Origin: an uncultured Myxococcales bacterium
GTDB lineage: Bacteria > Myxococcota_A > Polyangia > Fen-1088
Direction of reading: 5' to 3'
Assembly (NCBI GenBank): GCA_937889515.1
Contig: CALAOV010000390.1
Span: forward strand, 1-43,377
DNA: 43,377 nucleotides
The translations under genes and the position numbers were made by a program. Positions 19,500 through 27,118 of this stretch are shown piece by piece (positions within the stretch are counted from its first letter, which is position 1; every line of letters starts with the position of its first letter). Under the pieces are notes generated by a model, which worked only from the letters and a program-made list of their open reading frames with translations, was not told the origin of the DNA and searched no databases.

Positions 19500-20159
19500 G
19501 TGAAGTGGTTCATCATTCACCTGTCGACCCTGACACCGCTCGGGGCGTACTCCTGGCTCGGGGGGATTCTGCTCCTATGCGGTCTCGGGCTCCCGATCCC
19601 CGAGGACATCTCGCTCATCGCGGCCGGCTACTTCTCCTGGCGCGGCGCGCTCGAGGTCACCAAGGCCTTCTTGGTCTGCTTCGCCGCGGTCCTGGCGGGC
19701 GATTCGATGTCGTTCTTTCTGGGCCGTTACTTCGGCCGCCGCGTGCTCGCCACCCGGCTGGCCCGCAAGTACTTCACGCACCGGCGGCAGCTTCGTGTTC
19801 GAGCCTACTTCCGAAAATTCGGCAGCAAGGTGGTCCTGGTCGGTCGCTTCACCCCCGGTCTGCGTTTCACCATCTTCTTCACGGCCGGCACGCTTCACCT
19901 GCGGCCGCCGGTCTTCCTGATCTACGACTTCTCGGCTGCGGCCATCACGGTGCCGTTGCTCGTCTACACCGCCTGGTTCTTCGGCGGGCAGATCGATCGG
20001 GTGGTCCGCTATGCGCGCCACACCGAGCACGGCATCCTGGTGGCCATCTGCATCGGCGGGATCGTCGTCGGGGTGCGGGCCTGGCGCCGGCACCAGCGAA
20101 TCGTCGAGGCGCGCGCGGCCTGCGCCCCCGTCGATCCCCCGGCACAGATCGAAGGATGA
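19500..20159 (+). CDS. DedA/VTT-family inner-membrane protein
   Basis: A 219-residue polytopic membrane protein of the DedA (VTT/SNARE-associated) family, implicated in undecaprenyl-phosphate or phospholipid translocation. The family re-entrant motifs are clear: GLPIPEDISLIAAGYFSWRG near residue 30 and GRFTPGLRFTIFFTAG near residue 115, with membrane segments between and after (ITVPLLVYTAWFF, ILVAICIGGIVVGV). The start is a GTG with no good ribosome-binding site. It is divergent from the Pal-like gene and convergent with aguA, with one base between the stop codons. Confidence 0.9.
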   Translation: MKWFIIHLSTLTPLGAYSWLGGILLLCGLGLPIPEDISLIAAGYFSWRGALEVTKAFLVCFAAVLAGDSMSFFLGRYFGRRVLATRLARKYFTHRRQLRVRAYFRKFGSKVVLVGRFTPGLRFTIFFTAGTLHLRPPVFLIYDFSAAAITVPLLVYTAWFFGGQIDRVVRYARHTEHGILVAICIGGIVVGVRAWRRHQRIVEARAACAPVDPPAQIEG

Positions 20160-20160
20160 G

Positions 20161-21252
20161 CTAAGGGTGGGCGGCGGGTTCCTGCTGCGTCATGCAGTGG
20201 AGAGTTCCGAGCCCCCAGACCAGGTCGACGGCGTGGATGCCGACCACGGTGCGGGTCGGGAAGAGGCCGGCCAGGATCTCGAGCGCGCGCCGATCGTTCG
20301 GGTCGTTGAAGGTGGGTACCAGCACGGCGGCGTTGCCGACGTAGAAGTTGGCGTAGCTGGCGGGCAGGCGAACGCCGTCGAGGAGGAGCGGCGCCGGCAT
20401 CGGGAGCGGCACCACGCGCAGGCGCCGACCGTCGGCGGTGGTCATCGTCCGCAGGCGGTCGCGGTTCTCGGCAAGCGGCGCATGGTTGGCGTCGGCGGCG
20501 TCGGTCTCCTCGGCGACGACGACCGTGGCCTCGTCGGTGAACCGGCAGAGATCGTCGACGTGGCCGTGGGTGTCGTCGCCGGCGATCCCGCGGCCGAGCC
20601 AGAGCACCTTGCGCACGCCCAGGTGCGCCGCCAGCACCTGCTCCAGCCCCTGCCGCGAAAGCCCCGGGTTGCGCGCCTGCACCGGGTCGAGGAGACACTC
20701 TTCGGTCGCCAGCACCGTGCCGGCGCCGTTGACGTCGATGGCGCCCCCTTCCAGAACGACCCGCCAGGCCCGGCCAGCGACCTCGACCGTCGGCCGCCAC
20801 TGCCGCATCCGCAGGCGGGTCGCGAGGCGGTCGTTGACCGCGTCGTCGCGGCGGTGGTTGGCGTATTTCGCCCAACCGTTGAAGCGCCAGTTGGTGATGG
20901 CCACCTCGCCGGCGGGGTTCTTGACGAACAGCGGGCAGGTGTCGCGGGTCCAGCTTCGGTCGGTCGGCACCCGCCAGAAGTCGACCTTGGCCAGATCTGC
21001 CCCCACCCGGCCGAGAAGCGTGCGCGCGCGCCGCTCCGTCGCGGCGTCGTCGACCAGGATTCGCACCCGCTCACCGCGGGTCAGGTGGCGGACGACCTCG
21101 CCGTAGATCCAGGGGATGGGCGCCAGCTTGCCGGGCCAGTCGCGCCGCTCGTGCGGCCAGGCGATCCAGGTGGCGGCGTGCGGCTCCCACTCGGCCGGCA
21201 TCCGAAACCCGAGCTGGGCTGGTGTTTTCGTCCCGCCCGGGCGCGACGTCAT
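20161..21252 (-). CDS. aguA: Agmatine deiminase (peptidyl-arginine deiminase family)
   Basis: Hydrolyses agmatine to N-carbamoylputrescine and ammonia. A 363-residue guanidine-modifying fold with the catalytic Cys at residue 353 in GLGTLHCMTQQEPA, the Asp of DRSWTRDTCPLFV near residue 98, the Glu-Gly motif LEGGAIDVNG near 167, and the His of DDTHGHVDDLCRF near 225. All landmarks of AguA are kept. Its start overlaps the end of the next upstream gene by 4 bases (ATGA), so it is translationally coupled to aguB, the next enzyme of the pathway. Confidence 0.95.
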   Translation of the reverse strand: MTSRPGGTKTPAQLGFRMPAEWEPHAATWIAWPHERRDWPGKLAPIPWIYGEVVRHLTRGERVRILVDDAATERRARTLLGRVGADLAKVDFWRVPTDRSWTRDTCPLFVKNPAGEVAITNWRFNGWAKYANHRRDDAVNDRLATRLRMRQWRPTVEVAGRAWRVVLEGGAIDVNGAGTVLATEECLLDPVQARNPGLSRQGLEQVLAAHLGVRKVLWLGRGIAGDDTHGHVDDLCRFTDEATVVVAEETDAADANHAPLAENRDRLRTMTTADGRRLRVVPLPMPAPLLLDGVRLPASYANFYVGNAAVLVPTFNDPNDRRALEILAGLFPTRTVVGIHAVDLVWGLGTLHCMTQQEPAAHP

Positions 21253-22145
21253 TCGTCTATCAACCGGCGCGTGATCGGGCCGTAGGCGTCGATGCGCCGG
21301 TCGCGAAGGAACGGCCAGTGGCGGCGGACGGTCTCTTGGTGCTGGCGATCGCAGGTGACGATCAGCGTCTCTTCCTCTGTACGTGAAGCCTCAGCCAGGA
21401 CGACGCCGAACGGATCGGCGACGAAGCTACCGCCCCAGAACTCGATCCCGCCGCCGGTCCCGTCGGGAGACTTCTCGAGCCCGATGCGGTTGACCGCCGC
21501 GACGTAGACGCCGTTGGCGATCGCGTGCGCGCGTTGCATGGTCTGCCAGGCGGCCGCCTGCGCCGCCCCGAACTCGGCCTTCTCCGACGGATGCCAGCCG
21601 ATGGCGGTCGGATAGAGGAGCAGGTCGGCCCCCGCCAGCGCGGTCAGCCGTGCGCCCTCCGGGTACCATTGGTCCCAGCAGACCAAGGTGCCGATCCGAC
21701 CGCAGGCGGTGTCGAAGGCCCGAAATCCCAGATCGCCCGGGGTGAAATAGAACTTCTCGTAGTAGAGGGGATCGTCGGGGATGTGCATCTTGCGGTAAGA
21801 CCCGCAGAGCCGGCCGTCGGCGTCGATCACGACCGCGGTGTTGTGATAAACGCCGGCCGCGCGTCGCTCGAAAAGCGATCCGATCACCACCACGCCGGCC
21901 TCGCGCGCCGCCCGGCTGAGCGCCTCGGTGGTCGGGCCTGGGATTGGCTCGGCCAGATCGAAAAAGGCGTGATCCTCGCTCTGGCAGAAGTACTGGGTTC
22001 GAAAGAGCTCGGGCAGGCAGACCAGCTGTGCGCCGTCGCGCGCGGCGTCCCGGATCCGTCCCAGCGCCCGCGCGAGGTTGTCGGCGGGATCCTCCGAGCA
22101 GCGCATCTGGACGAGCGCGATCTTGAATTTCGCCGGCGGCGCCAT
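21249..22145 (-). CDS. aguB: N-carbamoylputrescine amidase
   Basis: Nitrilase-superfamily enzyme converting N-carbamoylputrescine to putrescine, CO2 and ammonia. The catalytic triad is visible: Glu46 in LVCLPELF, Lys119 in GSYRKMHIPDD, and Cys156 in LVCWDQWYPEGAR. The sequence YEKFYFTPGDLGF and the C-terminal WPFLRDRRIDAYGPI are characteristic of AguB rather than of general nitrilases. Length 298 is typical. With aguA it gives the two-step agmatine-to-putrescine route; the arginine decarboxylase that would feed it is not in the window. Confidence 0.96.
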   Translation of the reverse strand: MAPPAKFKIALVQMRCSEDPADNLARALGRIRDAARDGAQLVCLPELFRTQYFCQSEDHAFFDLAEPIPGPTTEALSRAAREAGVVVIGSLFERRAAGVYHNTAVVIDADGRLCGSYRKMHIPDDPLYYEKFYFTPGDLGFRAFDTACGRIGTLVCWDQWYPEGARLTALAGADLLLYPTAIGWHPSEKAEFGAAQAAAWQTMQRAHAIANGVYVAAVNRIGLEKSPDGTGGGIEFWGGSFVADPFGVVLAEASRTEEETLIVTCDRQHQETVRRHWPFLRDRRIDAYGPITRRLIDE

Positions 22146-22163
22146 GGTCAGTCTGTGGCCGCT

Positions 22164-22192
22164 ACTATTGTCGGCGGGGCGACCATCGTCAA
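22164..22192 (-). promoter_or_regulatory. Predicted promoter of aguB-aguA
   Basis: On the minus strand TTGACG (22192-22187), 17-base spacer and AATAGT (22169-22164), ending 18 bases before the aguB ATG. The -35 overlaps the last codons of the upstream amidotransferase gene. Confidence 0.45.
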
Positions 22193-22989
22193 TCGAGCAT
22201 CAGGTCGATCGCGTTGCCGAGCAGCCGATCCCAGATCGGACGGCTGGCCGCGTAGTGGCGCTCGGTGTCGGCCAGGATCTGTGCGGCGCCGCCCTCGCCG
22301 TTGGCGGCGCGCACGAATTCCGCGTCCTCCTGCACCCAGATCGGGATCGTCTCCGCTTCCAGCTCGCAGTGAAATTGGAAGGCGAACTGCCTGCGGCCGA
22401 GGCGGAAGGCCTGGTGCCGGCAGACGGGCGTCGACGCCAGGTGAATCGCGCCCGCGGGAAGATCGAACGTGTCGCCGTGCCAGTGCAGCATGAGCGCCCG
22501 CGGACCGACGCCGGCCAGCACGGGCTCGCCGAGCGGCTCGAAGAAGTCGACCGCGCCCCACCCCACCTCACGCGCCGGCTCGCTCGCGCCGCCAGCATCG
22601 GCCCGACCGGCTCGATCCCCCGAGCTCGGCCGGGTGTTCGGATAGACGCGCGCGCCGCCGCCCGCGGCCAGGAGCTGCGCCCCCAGGCAGATGCCGAGCA
22701 CCGGCGCGTCGCGGGCGATGAGCCGGGTCAGGAGCGCGATCTCTTTCGCCAAGAACGGATAGCGAAGGTCGCCGGCGTCCCCCACGCCCATCGATCCGCC
22801 CATGACGATCAGCGGTTGGTCGGGCGGGAGATCGTCGGGAACCGGATCGCCCCGATAGAGGGCGCGAACCTCTTGGCTCACCCCGCGCGCGGCGAGCAGC
22901 ACGGCCACGCGCTCGGGGCCTTCGGTCGGCGCGTGCTGGAGCACCAGCGCGCGTTTCACCGGCGCCCCCACCGCCCGCTCGGTCGACAT
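22189..22989 (-). CDS. Class I glutamine amidotransferase-like protein (GMP synthase GATase-domain type)
   Basis: A 266-residue stand-alone GATase1 protein. The nucleophile elbow is GICLGAQLLA with Cys101, and the other triad members are His207 and Glu209 in FQFHCELE, so the triad is complete. No synthetase domain is attached. Such proteins are usually annotated as GMP synthase-like or YfeJ-like; some family members act on gamma-glutamyl compounds, including gamma-glutamylputrescine hydrolases of a different subfamily. Position next to putrescine genes is suggestive but the genes have separate predicted promoters. It lies 21 bases downstream of rluA-like gene on the same strand. Confidence 0.88.
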   Translation of the reverse strand: MSTERAVGAPVKRALVLQHAPTEGPERVAVLLAARGVSQEVRALYRGDPVPDDLPPDQPLIVMGGSMGVGDAGDLRYPFLAKEIALLTRLIARDAPVLGICLGAQLLAAGGGARVYPNTRPSSGDRAGRADAGGASEPAREVGWGAVDFFEPLGEPVLAGVGPRALMLHWHGDTFDLPAGAIHLASTPVCRHQAFRLGRRQFAFQFHCELEAETIPIWVQEDAEFVRAANGEGGAAQILADTERHYAASRPIWDRLLGNAIDLMLD

Positions 22990-23010
22990 CTCGGCCGCCG
23001 TTTCATCCGG

Positions 23011-23901
23011 CTATTTGGCCCAAGTCGGGGGGGGCGATTCAACCAGAATCAGCGCGCTCGATCGGGGGTGGCGAAATTGAACCGTGGCGGCGTGCAGGTG
23101 AAGCCGATCGGCGGCGCAGCCCCCGTAAATCGAGTCCCCGACAATCGAATAGCCGGCCGCGGCCAGGTGGGCGCGGACCTGGTGGGCGCGTCCCTTGCGG
23201 AGGCGGACACGCAGCAGCGTGGTCTCCGGCCGCCGCGCGATGACCTCCCAGGTCGTGTGCGCGGAAAGCGGGTTGCGCCCGCCGCCGACGCGCACGCGCG
23301 CCCCGCGCCGGCCGACGCGTCCGATCGGGGCCGAGGCCTCGCCTGCGTCGGGCGGCGCGCCGGACACCTCGGCGAGATAGGTCTTTTCGCAGTCGGCGCG
23401 GCAGAGCGCAGCGCGCAGCTCCGGCCAGACCGCGGCGTCACGCGCGGCCAGCAGCACGCCGCTGGTGCCGGTATCGAGCCGGTGAACGAGGCCACCTTCA
23501 CGCGGATCGGGCGACGCCGCCGCGCACTCCGGAAACCGGGCCACGATCGCGTTGGCCGCGGTTCCGAGCTCCCCCGCCGCGCGCGGGTGGGAGGGGATGC
23601 CGGCCGGTTTGTCGACGGCCACGAACGCCGGGTCGACCAGCAGAATCGCGATCGCCAGCTGCCCGTCGGGGCGCACCCGCAGCGCTTCCGGTCCCGAACG
23701 GCTGGCGGCGGATTCGTCCACCTCCAGCGTCTGGCCCTCGATGAGGTGCTCTCCCTTGCGCGCGGGGCGTCCGTCCACCCGCACCGCGCCCTCGGCGATC
23801 CACCGTCGGGCCGTCGCGACGCTGAGGCCCGGCAGCGCCACCGCAACCAGATGGTCGACCCGCCGGCCGGCGTTGCCTGGGTCGACGCGAAAGCGCGTCA
23901 T
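23011..23901 (-). CDS. RluA-family RNA pseudouridine synthase
   Basis: Isomerises uridine to pseudouridine in rRNA or tRNA. Residues about 12-60 are an S4 RNA-binding domain (RVDHLVAVALPGLSVATARR). The catalytic core has VDKPAGIPSHP near 97 and GLVHRLDTGTSGVLL with catalytic Asp143. GRAHQVRAHLAAAGYSIVGD near 245 is the usual RxHQIR motif in variant form. Length 296 fits RluA/RluD-type enzymes; which RNA position it modifies cannot be read from sequence. It sits 20 bases after mltD and before the amidotransferase gene, so probably co-transcribed. Confidence 0.93.
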   Translation of the reverse strand: MTRFRVDPGNAGRRVDHLVAVALPGLSVATARRWIAEGAVRVDGRPARKGEHLIEGQTLEVDESAASRSGPEALRVRPDGQLAIAILLVDPAFVAVDKPAGIPSHPRAAGELGTAANAIVARFPECAAASPDPREGGLVHRLDTGTSGVLLAARDAAVWPELRAALCRADCEKTYLAEVSGAPPDAGEASAPIGRVGRRGARVRVGGGRNPLSAHTTWEVIARRPETTLLRVRLRKGRAHQVRAHLAAAGYSIVGDSIYGGCAADRLHLHAATVQFRHPRSSALILVESPPPTWAK

Positions 23902-23921
23902 GCCGCCGCGGTTCCCGACCG

Positions 23922-26174
23922 CTACTTCTTGCCGCCCGTTGTCGCAGCCGACTTGGCCACCGACTTGTTGGCCGCCGACTTGGGTGCGGGTTTGGGCGCG
24001 GCCTTGGAGGCCGGCTTGGCGGCGGCGACCTGGAGTTTCTTCTTGGGATCGCGCGCGCCGATCGCGCGCTCCGGCGTACCGGGCTTGTGCGTGGCGCCCG
24101 CCTCGGCCTTGGTCGCCTCGGACCTGCCCGCGTCCGACTTGTGGGCGCCGGTGTCCGTTCCGCGTTCGGGCCGCTTCTTGCCCGGCGTCATGCCCATGGT
24201 CACCTCGCGGGGCGCGTCGCCGGTGGGCGAGTAGACGACGATCCGATCGCCTTCGTGCAGCTCCGTGTTGTACGAGAAGCGGTTGATGCGCGCGAGATCT
24301 CCGGGCGAGAGGCCGTATCGCCGCCCGAGCTTGGCCAGCGTGTCGCCCGGCTTCGCGGTGTAGACCAGCCGCTTCTTGCCGCGGCGGGCGGTCTCGAGCT
24401 GCAGGAATTCCTCGGAGCCCAGGATCACCACCCGCACCTGGGCCGGGTCGAGCAACAGGACACCCGCCGGATCGAAATCCTTACGCACGAAGATCTGCAG
24501 GACCATGCGGGGGTGGAGCTTGGCGTCGGGGTCGAGGTTGTTCCATTCCACCAGATCCTCGGGGCGCACCCCGAAGACGTCGGCGATCTCATCGAGACCA
24601 TCGCCGTCTCGCGCTCGATAAAAGACCCGCTCCCGCCCTTCGTAGCTGAATGCGCGGTCGGGAACCGCCACGATGATCGAGTCGTCGCCGGCCGTCGCGT
24701 CCTTGTCGACGGTGGGCTCGGCCGTCGCGTCTTTGTCGCCGGCGGCGCGGTCGCTGGCCACGCGGTCGCCTGTCGCGCGGTCCTTGGCCGCTCGCCGCGG
24801 AACCATGATCGCCATCCCGCCGCGAAGCTCGACGGTGTCCCTGACCCCGTTGAGCTTGCGGATCTCCTTGGCGCTGACGCCGTGGGCCCGGCCGACGTCG
24901 TCGAGCGTCTCACCGAAACGGAGGACCACGGTCTCCAGCTTGTCGGCCGCGGTGCGCGTCTTGTCGAAGCTGGCGGCGTAGCCCGCGGCGGTTCCGGGAG
25001 GCAGGCGCACCTTGGTGACCCCCCGATCGGGTGGGGTGCGGGCTCGCGCAAGGTGCGGGTTCAGCGCCTCGATCACCTCCGGCTTGGTCCCCGCGGCGCG
25101 GGCTACGGTCGCCAGCGCCGTGCCCGCCGGGACCTCGACCTCTTCGTAGGCGAACGGCGCATCGGGCGAGACGTCGGCGTACCCGAACGCGGCCAGGTTG
25201 CGGCCGACGATCGCGGTCGCCAGGATCTTCGGGACGTAGAGGCTCGACTCCCAGGGCAGACCGGACTCGTGCCGGGTCAGCTCCCAGTAGTCGTTGGTGT
25301 TGTAGGAGGTGATCGATCGCAGCACCGACCCGTAGCCCGCGTTGTACGCCGCGAAGACCAGATACCAAGAGCCGAACCGAACATAGAGATCCTTGAGGTA
25401 GTGCGCCGCGGCCTCGACGGCCTGGGGCGGATCGCGGCGGGCGTCGATCCAGTAGCTGACCTCCAGACCATACGCGCGCGCGGCGCCCGGCATGAACTGC
25501 CAGATGCCGCCGGCCCCCACCCGTGAGCGAGCGCCGGTGTCGAAGCCGCTCTCGACCATGGCGACATAGAAGAGATCCTTGGGGAGGCCCTCGCGCAACA
25601 GGGTCTTCTCGAACAGGTCGCGGTACCTGCCCGCGCGGCGGAGCCAGTTCGCCATGACCTGGTGTCCCTTGGGATCGTTCTTGAAGTAGTCGAGGTAGCG
25701 GAGCACCTGCGCATCCCAGCGGACCGGAATATCGGGAAGCTTCAGGCTCCGGAGCCACTCGGAGTCGGGCGCCGTCGCCTGCGCATCCGGGCGCGCCGCC
25801 GGCTCGGGCGAGCGCAGCTCGGCGGGGACGTCGCCGCTGCCGCCCCACTGTCCCGGGAGGGACGTCGGCGGCAGGGGGCCGTCTGCGGCGTGGATTCCCG
25901 GCGTCGTGGTCGACGGACCGTCCGACTTCGGAAAGGCTTGCGCCTCGAACCGACGGATCTCGCGCAGCTCTGGACTCTCACTGGTGGCGATGTCGTCGAC
26001 CGCGACCCCCCGAACGGCGCGTCGCTCGGACAGGCTCTGCTCACGGGGGTCGCGCGGGCTCGACGCTGTGGGCTGGGCGGGTGCGGCGACGGCGGCACGA
26101 CCGACCAGGGCCGAGCCGGAAGCGGCCAGGAACGTGATCGCGACGCGCACGACTACCGACGACGCGATGCCCAT
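23922..26174 (-). CDS. mltD: Membrane-bound lytic transglycosylase D-like protein with three LysM domains
   Basis: Cleaves the peptidoglycan glycan strand. After a signal peptide (residues 1-31) and a disordered region comes an SLT domain (about 185-330) with catalytic Glu208 in VAMVESGFD, followed by GAGGIWQFMPGAARAYGL and YNAGYGSV. Three LysM-like units lie near 422-465, 525-575 and 610-660. Odd parts: a linker near 465-505 made of repeated RATGDRVASDRAAGDKDA-type segments, and a Lys/Ala/Pro-rich tail of about 90 residues (AAPKPAPKSAANKSVAKS) resembling histone H1 tails. At 750 residues it is longer than E. coli MltD (about 450). No ribosome-binding site; a promoter-like pair ends 9 bases before the ATG. 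Confidence 0.93.
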   Translation of the reverse strand: MGIASSVVVRVAITFLAASGSALVGRAAVAAPAQPTASSPRDPREQSLSERRAVRGVAVDDIATSESPELREIRRFEAQAFPKSDGPSTTTPGIHAADGPLPPTSLPGQWGGSGDVPAELRSPEPAARPDAQATAPDSEWLRSLKLPDIPVRWDAQVLRYLDYFKNDPKGHQVMANWLRRAGRYRDLFEKTLLREGLPKDLFYVAMVESGFDTGARSRVGAGGIWQFMPGAARAYGLEVSYWIDARRDPPQAVEAAAHYLKDLYVRFGSWYLVFAAYNAGYGSVLRSITSYNTNDYWELTRHESGLPWESSLYVPKILATAIVGRNLAAFGYADVSPDAPFAYEEVEVPAGTALATVARAAGTKPEVIEALNPHLARARTPPDRGVTKVRLPPGTAAGYAASFDKTRTAADKLETVVLRFGETLDDVGRAHGVSAKEIRKLNGVRDTVELRGGMAIMVPRRAAKDRATGDRVASDRAAGDKDATAEPTVDKDATAGDDSIIVAVPDRAFSYEGRERVFYRARDGDGLDEIADVFGVRPEDLVEWNNLDPDAKLHPRMVLQIFVRKDFDPAGVLLLDPAQVRVVILGSEEFLQLETARRGKKRLVYTAKPGDTLAKLGRRYGLSPGDLARINRFSYNTELHEGDRIVVYSPTGDAPREVTMGMTPGKKRPERGTDTGAHKSDAGRSEATKAEAGATHKPGTPERAIGARDPKKKLQVAAAKPASKAAPKPAPKSAANKSVAKSAATTGGKK

Positions 26175-26183
26175 CTGTGGCGG

Positions 26184-26212
26184 ATCGTATCGGATCGGGG
26201 CGCGGACGACAA
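26184..26212 (-). promoter_or_regulatory. Predicted leaderless-type promoter of mltD
   Basis: On the minus strand TTGTCG (26212-26207), 17-base spacer and TACGAT (26189-26184), each 4 of 6 to consensus. The ATG begins 9 bases after the -10, so transcription should start at or just before the start codon. Confidence 0.45.
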
Positions 26213-26230
26213 AATTCCGTGTCTTCTTCG

Positions 26231-26258
26231 TTGATTGTTTAGTTCGGGGTGCTATAGA
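26231..26258 (+). promoter_or_regulatory. Predicted promoter of tatA
   Basis: TTGATT (26231-26236), 16-base spacer and TATAGA (26253-26258), each 4 of 6 to consensus. The predicted start leaves a short leader containing CAAGGAG before the ATG at 26282. Confidence 0.5.
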
Positions 26259-26281
26259 TGAGGCACTTCAAGGAGCCACTC

Positions 26282-26506
26282 ATGCCCTTCGGAATGGGCT
26301 TCGGCGAACTCGTACTCGTTCTCATCATTGTCGTAGTCGTGTTCGGCGCGACGAAGTTGCCACAACTTGGCGACGGCCTCGGCAAGGCCATCAAGAACTT
26401 CAAGCGTGCGGTCAACTCGCAGGACGAGATCGACGTGTCGCCCGGCGCCAGTGTAAAAAAGAGCGAGCTCGACGAGGGCGCCGGCAAAGCCGGCAAATCC
26501 GGCTGA
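26282..26506 (+). CDS. tatA: Twin-arginine translocase subunit TatA
   Basis: Pore-forming subunit of the Tat pathway for folded proteins. The 74-residue protein has the classic N-terminal membrane helix ([20 protein letters not shown]), the FGxxKLP hinge, and an amphipathic helix ([15 protein letters not shown]), then a charged tail. The ATG at 26282 is chosen because AAGGAG lies 6 bases upstream; an ATG at 26258 would overlap the predicted -10. TatB and TatC are not in the window. Two hairpins without a T-tract follow the gene. Confidence 0.95.
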   Translation: MPFGMGFGELVLVLIIVVVVFGATKLPQLGDGLGKAIKNFKRAVNSQDEIDVSPGASVKKSELDEGAGKAGKSG

Positions 26507-26534
26507 TTCAGTAGATCCGGCTGATCGGCTCGTC

Positions 26535-26572
26535 CGGGGCAAATCCCCGAAGAAGTGCCCCGACAGTCGGGG
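26535..26572. repeat. Two adjacent short hairpins downstream of tatA
   Basis: CGGGG/CCCCG (26535-26549, 5-base loop) and CCCCGA/TCGGGG (26558-26572, 3-base loop, 6 perfect pairs). Neither is followed by a T-tract. They may mark the 3' end of the tatA message. The rest of the gap to 26731 is AT-rich for this genome and presumably holds the promoter of the next gene, which I cannot place firmly; TATGAC at 26715-26720 is a weak -10 candidate 11 bases before that ATG. Confidence 0.4.
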
Positions 26573-26731
26573 AATGCGCCCGTTGGCGCCTTCGATTGGG
26601 CTCCCTAAACAGCGGGGTTCGCCGGTGCAGCGGCTAAGCTATTGTTCTATATACGGATTTTATACGGCGCTGTGAACCGTTCGTTGTATTACATGATTGA
26701 CCGCGAGATTTGTCTATGACACCCTAAGACA

Positions 26732-27088
26732 ATGACGACAGCACGCACGATCAAGCGGTATGCGAATCGCAAGCTCTACGATACGCGTGACAGCCGATAC
26801 GTGACGCTCGACCACATCGCCGCGATGGTGCGGGCTGGCGACGACGTGCGGGTCGTGGAGAACACCACCCGCGCCGACCTGACGACGGCTACGCTCGCGC
26901 AGATCATCTTCGAGGAAGAGAAGAAGACGCCGCGGTTGTCGGTCGCCGGGTTGCGTAAGATCATCCAGGGGGGAATGCCGGCGTCGAGTACGCCGCCAGC
27001 GCCGCCACCGGCGGGCTCCGCGCCGCCCACCTCGGGTGGTCCGAGCGCCCCCAGCTCGGGTGGCCTAGGCGGCGGCACCGCCGCCTAG
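26732..27088 (+). CDS. Polyhydroxyalkanoate regulator DNA-binding domain protein (PhaR N-terminal type), short form
   Basis: Residues 5-64 are a near-canonical PHB/PHA accumulation regulator DNA-binding domain ([31 protein letters not shown]). In PhaR this domain represses phasin genes and is followed by a PHB-granule-binding domain. Here the granule-binding domain is absent, replaced by a Pro/Gly/Ser tail of about 40 residues (residues about 79-118). The gene is 118 residues with no Shine-Dalgarno sequence. No PHA synthesis gene is in the window, so a PHA-related role is an inference; short members of this family are common in Deltaproteobacteria and may regulate other targets. Confidence 0.88.
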   Translation: MTTARTIKRYANRKLYDTRDSRYVTLDHIAAMVRAGDDVRVVENTTRADLTTATLAQIIFEEEKKTPRLSVAGLRKIIQGGMPASSTPPAPPPAGSAPPTSGGPSAPSSGGLGGGTAA

Positions 27089-27118
27089 AGCCCGCCGCTC
27101 CGCCTCGGGCGCGGAGTC

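Noticed and set aside
22078-24234. 718-codon plus-strand open frame opposite the amidotransferase, rluA-like and mltD genes
   Set aside because: Crosses three real genes with catalytic motifs on the other strand; typical shadow frame in GC-rich DNA.
26507-26731. Intrinsic terminator for tatA
   Set aside because: The two hairpins are real but neither is followed by a T-tract, so they are listed only as hairpins.
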